A stretch of 64,000 nt of DNA, taken from NCBI GenBank assembly GCA_014529385.2, contig CM043969.1, positions 75,994,676 to 76,058,675 of the forward strand. The letters run 5' to 3'. Every line of letters starts with the position of its first letter. The first letter of the stretch is position 1. This stretch comes from Adiantum capillus-veneris (taxonomy: Eukaryota > Streptophyta > Polypodiopsida > Polypodiales > Pteridaceae). Shown one piece after another: positions 59,418 to 64,000 of this stretch. The notes under the pieces were generated by a model that was not told the origin of the DNA, ran no database searches, and saw nothing but the letters and a program-made list of their open reading frames with translations. The position numbers and the translations under genes were made by a program.

Positions 59418-60762
59418 AAACCCGATTAGGAGTATTGAAATTCTATATTTGCACTTTGTATGACCTATCTTTGGGCAAGAATTCCCTTGTTCAAGGCCTG
59501 AAATCTGCAAACGGCCGGTTTTTAAATCTAAAACCTTGTTTTGGCTATAACTTGACTTATGGGGGATACTTTTAACGCAATATTGAAAATCTAGAAAGTA
59601 CTCAAGTGTATCTACCACCCTGTCAAGTTAGATACCCCCTTATGAACAACAATCTAGTACCGTCTTGGAGTTCTAAACCTTTTATGAGTGTTTTGACATG
59701 GCACGTGTGTTCCCAATGTCAGTATAGTACTTTGTAAAAGTTTGGTGAGATTTGGACCACTTTTAAGTTGTCGAAAAACCCAAATTTAAATCTGGCAGAC
59801 TGTTTGATTTCAAATTTTGGTCTCTATTGGTGATCAAATTGTCCAAATTTATTTTTGACTTCACCTCTGGGCCATGTTAAGCACGTGTATATCCTTAGTA
59901 CCCAACACCTGGTGAAAAAGTCACATTTAGGTGTTGAAGTCCAGCATCACGATACCAAAATTTTGTCCTAGATTTTTGATCAAATTTATCGATTTGATAG
60001 TCCAGTGCTTTATGAGCCCAATGGTACCCTTTATGTGCAATTTGGACTCAATTTTAATCAATTTTTCCTATTTCTTGGCTTGCTTGTGTATTTTTAAAAA
60101 GTTTACTCAATTGGTTTCAAATTTAATGTCCAAATTGGTCAAAAATTGATTTGCACCTTGTAAAAAACACGTACAACAAATTGTGGTGTTAATTCCAAAT
60201 TCAATTTCGGAGTCCAGTACCACAATATTAGACCACAACTTAAAATTTGAAGTTTCACGTTTTGAATAAGATCTAAGCTTTGCTATAGTGATTTTACAGC
60301 TCAAACTGCCCCAATTTTGCAAGAAACAAACACAACACTAACCAATGCTAATTCTCAAGATAAATTTGTCAAATGCACTTTGGCTATACTTTGTGATTAT
60401 GAATGAATTTAGGGGTGGTTCACACCTCCAATGGATGCTTTCTTACCCTACTTCTAATGCGAAATAAACTAAAAATTTCATAGGATGTCCAAACCATATG
60501 ATCATTACTATTTATGCACTTTTTGACTCAATGAATATCCCTTTCTCACCCAAGAGCCTAAGAGACTATTCCATTGGTCCAAATCCTACTCTATAGGTCT
60601 CTTGCTCATACCCCAATATCCCCAAACACTGAAACATTGAAAAAACCCCCAAACCAATGGTCACTTATGTGCAAAAAGAATGATCACCTTAGAATTAACT
60701 AGAGATTTTTAAAAAAAGAGAAATGACTAAGCATCAATGTTTTCTCTAGCTTAGGTGGTTAT
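59418..60762. other. Unassigned DNA flanking gypsy C
   Basis: AT-rich and without gene signal. It lies inside (on the minus strand, downstream of) the Tat-type primer site at 60763 and may be the decayed leader of that older element. Confidence 0.4.
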
Positions 60763-60782
60763 GTCCCCAACAATGGCGCAAA
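60763..60782 (-). promoter_or_regulatory. Putative Tat/Athila-type primer-binding site
   Basis: Minus strand TTTGCGCCATTGTTGGGGAC resembles the TTGGCGCCGTTGCCGGGGA site of Tat/Athila gypsy elements. It directly follows a possible LTR end TTTAACA (60789-60783). It points to an old minus-strand element with its LTR to the right. Confidence 0.55.
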
Positions 60783-61922
60783 TGTTAAACAATCACCCTA
60801 TATGTTCTAATCTTATTATAGGATTATTGAGATTCAATACAGGGGATGAGGTAGACTCGACTAGGCATGGAGGCAACAAGGATATGTCAAATCCCTAGAA
60901 TCAATATCTATACAAACTACAATCCATAACTCTCACTAAAGTGAACCACAATCGCCAAATGATAGTCTACAATAGTGAGTCAATCTTTATCATTTCATCA
61001 ACCAAACAGAATCCAAATGCAACCTAAACTTGTAGGGATGACTAAGAGAACTAGAATGGCCAATCCTATGGTTTTAAAACCTCTAAACGACATGCCTAGT
61101 CAACAACGATATTGAATTCTAATCCTAATTTCAACATGTCAAAATCATCATTTAAGATAACATACTTCTTTAAGAATGATGAGACTTATCCTACACATCT
61201 GATGGTTTGTCAATCAAACTCTTAAATATCAAGATACAACACAAAACAACTCATAGACACTTGTCAAAAAACTTTAGAAACAGCACTAGAGACCTACATC
61301 AACTTGAAGACAACACGTAGAAGCAATCACTATCTAAATGGGGCAATTATGCGAGAGAAAAGAGTAGAGAAACCTTGTAGATACATAGACACATTGTTCT
61401 TCTCATTAATCAGCATATTGAAATAGGTAACAAAAAGTGACTGTTACACTTTGGTCAAAGTTTAGGATTTGGTCCTAAGCCATAACTGACTAAAGACTTG
61501 GCAAAACAAATGACATTAGAAGTGATAGATACAACCTAACAGCTTGTAGTTCTGAATCAGTGACAAATGATCCGTACATACAACCATATTAATTAACGAT
61601 ATATAAGTTGGGTGGACAAGGCTGATATAATAAATTTATGGCAAAATTATAAGGATGCCTCATGATCTTCTAATAGGAGCATTTGTTAGCCTTATTGTGC
61701 TGACAGTTGAATCCAAAATGCATGTTTTCTTTTGATCAACAATTTAGACTTTTTGGTACTAAAGCCAATTGGACTTTTTAATGCCTCTTTAAAAAAAATT
61801 AAAAGATGAGATTGCATGCATGGACAAATGCAAGGTCTAGGTCTAGTGTGAAGAGAGTGTGAAGGTGTCTAGAATCTTGAAAAGTCAAAAGCTAGTAAAT
61901 GAATTGCAAACTTTCAAGCTTG
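60783..61922 (-). other. Possible LTR of an old Tat-type element; otherwise unassigned
   Basis: If the primer site is real, this is the 3' part of its 5' LTR. The outer end was not found, and no gene is seen. Confidence 0.3.
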
Positions 61923-62219
61923 GAGCTTATTTTTTATGGTCTTGGAAGTCCTTTGGACCACTTTCAATGCAAATTTGAGGCAATTTTAAGCCAATTTGGG
62001 TCATATAAGTCCGTGGAGTTTTTTGGGAATGGGATTTTTTGTGATTTTAAATGTGATTCTAGTTTTAATCGCCAGATGATAGAGCTTATTTTTTATGGTC
62101 TTGGAAGTCCTTTGAACCACTTTTAATGCAAATTTGAGGCAATTTTAAGTCAATTTGGGGCATATAAGTCCATGAAATTTTTTGGGAATGGGATTTTTTG
62201 TGATTTTAAATGTGAGTCT
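61923..62219. repeat. Tandem duplication, 159-bp period
   Basis: gagcttattttttatggtct begins at 61923 and at 62082. The copies run through gggattttttgtgattttaa with few differences. The copia LTR starts immediately after the second copy. Confidence 0.92.
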
Positions 62220-62986
62220 TGTTAAGTATGGAGCCTGATTTACCCTTGTAATTTTTTGTGGTAAAAGCGCACATTTGTAAGGCCCCCATTATGAGGAGAA
62301 GCCATCGTGCGTGAAGGAAAATCACTCACAGGAAACCAAAATTTTCACGGACAAGAATCCGGGGCAACTTTAGGGGCCTCGGGGACGGAGGCCCCCAAGA
62401 CTTTTTTTTTTGCCGGAATATTATGGCCGGACGGTGGCCGGACGATGGTCGAAAAACAATCGGTCGGTTGGCCGGTGGCCGGTAGTCAATGGCCGGTGGC
62501 CGGTGGTTGGAAGTCAATGGCCGGTGGCCGGTGGCCGAATTCAAAAGCGGACTTGTCTTCTCAAGGGCGGCCACACATGGGCGGATTGGAGGGTCCGATT
62601 TGGACTTACTCGCACAAGGGCGGCTACACATGGCTGCCTCTCATAAGAGAGGGCAGTCCTTTTGGCCTATAAAAGAAGGCCATTTCTACACACATTATAT
62701 AGTGTGAAGTTGATGCAACAAGGTGAGTGTGAGGTGGTGAGAGTGAAGCAAGGCGGGAGCTCCATTAAGGGTATAATCCCTTTGTAAACTACTTCTTGTT
62801 TTGAAGTACTAAAGCCATTGAGTGGCAGCTTTCCCGTGGACGTAGCCCACATTGGGTGAACCACGTATATCGTATGTACTCTCTCTCTCTCTCTCTCTAC
62901 TCTATAATCTCGTGTAAGTAAATTTATCTCTCTCCATTAAGTAATCTACTCAATTATCTATTTAGCTACGTCTTATTTTCTTAACA
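62220..62986 (+). mobile_element. Ty1/copia element D, 5' LTR
   Basis: TGTTAAG at the start and CTTAACA at the end form a perfect 7-bp inverted repeat; 767 bp. It contains a GC-rich tggccggtggccggt minisatellite (about 62420-62538), a TATAAAAG box at 62668-62675 and a CT run at 62880-62900. Left flank agtct; the other end of the element is outside the window. Confidence 0.93.
62668..62675 (+). promoter_or_regulatory. TATA box of the copia D LTR
   Basis: TATAAAAG within ggcctataaaagaaggcc, about 320 bp before the LTR end, a reasonable U3/R position. Confidence 0.6.
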
Positions 62987-62988
62987 AC

Positions 62989-63003
62989 TGGTATCAGAGC
63001 AAG
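62989..63003 (+). promoter_or_regulatory. Copia D primer-binding site, tRNA-Met type
   Basis: TGGTATCAGAGCAAG begins two bases after the LTR and matches the plant initiator tRNA-Met primer site. Confidence 0.92.
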
Positions 63004-63059
63004 GTTTGCTCGTAGCTAAATTATCTCAAGGAAAGGATTCCTTGAATTGAGTGGGAATT

Positions 63060-64000
63060 ATGGCGGAGGAAGGGAAGCTCAAGATTGAGAAGTTCAACGG
63101 CAAAAACTACCAACATTGGAAGATGCAGATTGAAGACTATCTCTACCAGAAGGACCTCTATTTGCCACTAGGCGGTCTTGCGAAGAAGCCCGCAACAATG
63201 GCAGATGAAGCATGGATTGTCCTTGATCGAAAGGCACTGGGAACAATCCGGTTAAGCTTGGCGTCAACGGTGGCCTTCAATGTTTCGGAGATGAAGACCA
63301 CGGAGGACTTGATGAAGTCACTTGACGACTTCTACGAGAAACCATCAACATCCAATAAGGTATTTCTTATGAAGCGCTTCTTCAATCTAAAGATGGCAGA
63401 GAATGGTTCAGTTGCAGAACACCTAAATGACTTTAACACAAACATAAGTCAGCTTCGATCGGTAAAAATCAATTTCGATGACGAAGTGCGAGCTCTCCTT
63501 ATACTATCATCTCTACCGGATAGTTGGGACAGCCTTGTGATGGCTGTAAGTAATTCTATTTCTGGCACAAATACTCTTAATTTTGATGATGTTGTGGGTG
63601 TTCTCCTAAGCGAGGAAATGCGAAGGAGAAGCACAGGAGAATCATCAAGTGCTGCATTGTCAGTAGAAACAAGATGAAGGCCTAAGGAGAGGTTCAAAAA
63701 CCAAAAGGCTCGTGATCGCTCAAGACGGAGCAAGTCACGCACAAAGTCAGTTCTTGAATGTTGGAACTGCGGCAAGAAGGGCCACGTCAAGAAGGTTTGC
63801 TGGTCCAAGAAGAAGAAGGAGACTGTGTCTCAAGACAACAAGCCAACATCGGAGGCCAATGTGGTAGGTAAAGTAGAGCAAGATGCTCTAATTCTCTCAT
63901 TAGACAATGTGTCTAATTCCTGGATAGTAGATTCCGGGGCTTCATTCTATGCGACACCACACAAGCAACATTTCCAAGACTACACCAAAGGTAATTTTGG
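63060..64000 (+). pseudogene. gag: Copia D gag-protease, single in-frame stop, continues past window
   Basis: The true ATG is at 63060 (the frame is open from a GTG at 63051). The first 205 residues form the copia gag domain: KIEKFNGKNYQHWKMQIEDY, a LMKSLDDFYEKPS segment, FFNLKMAENGSVAEHLNDFN, LILSSLPDSWDSLV. A TGA at 63675-63677 interrupts, then the same frame gives a basic linker, a perfect CCHC knuckle CWNCGKKGHVKKVC (63759-63800) and the protease SWIVDSGASFYATPH with catalytic Asp at 63930. The frame stays open to the window end. The stop is one substitution away from CGA or GGA, so the element is otherwise well preserved and probably young. Gag forms the particle; the protease matures it. 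Confidence 0.92.

Overview
The window looks like repeat-dominated nuclear DNA of a large-genome land plant. It holds Ty3/gypsy chromovirus and Ty1/copia elements with initiator-tRNA-Met primer sites, a CACTA (En/Spm) transposon with a TNP2-like transposase and small GT-AG introns, plant-type LTRs and very long dinucleotide microsatellites. A fern, lycophyte or gymnosperm would fit, but nothing fixes the taxon. No intact host gene, tRNA or rRNA was recognised. Almost every supportable coding sequence is a transposable-element gene, and nearly all are broken.

Layout. 1-8 kb: AT-rich decayed DNA with local tandem duplications, an old gypsy integrase remnant (about 4.2 kb) and TG arrays. 8.6-10 kb: a deletion derivative of a copia element, with a sibling at 48.6-50.1 kb. 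10.9-30.2 kb: the most structured part, a tandem gypsy array. Copy A (pol only) begins at the right end of a CACTA transposon. Copy B runs from LTR to LTR (16400-30058) and is split by a 5.8-kb CACTA element (19758-25559). That CACTA has CACTACAACA termini, an AAT target duplication, subterminal GTCGATAT-type repeats, two decayed genes on the minus strand and an internal satellite of about 172 bp. Copy A carries the same CACTA right end at the same nucleotide, so A and B descend from one already-nested element. 30-38 kb: unassigned DNA with a 0.4-kb direct repeat, one possible exon, and large polypyrimidine, polypurine and microsatellite blocks. 38.2-40.4 kb: a decayed gag-like frame whose stops are almost all TAG, followed by a polypurine tract and a putative LTR. 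42.5-45.2 kb: gypsy RT and RNase H remnants plus another decayed frame. 45.96-47.56 kb: a solo LTR of the array's gypsy family. 50.3-51.3 kb: a different (Tat/Athila-like) gypsy remnant. 51604-59417: gypsy copy C on the minus strand, with both LTRs, an AAACC target duplication and an empty CACTA site. 60.8 kb: a Tat-type primer-binding site. 62220-64000: the start of a young copia element with LTR, primer site, gag, zinc knuckle and protease, running off the window.

How the parts relate. The gypsy family supplies six LTRs and three internal copies here, so relative order can be read from shared lesions. A TAG just before the chromodomain region is in A, B and C. Loss of an integrase zinc-binding Cys is in A and B only. 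The CACTA insertion is in A and B but not C. Later private lesions split A (nonsense) and B (4-bp frameshift). Many stops across the window look like Gln codons changed by C-to-T, as expected from decay of methylated, silenced DNA.
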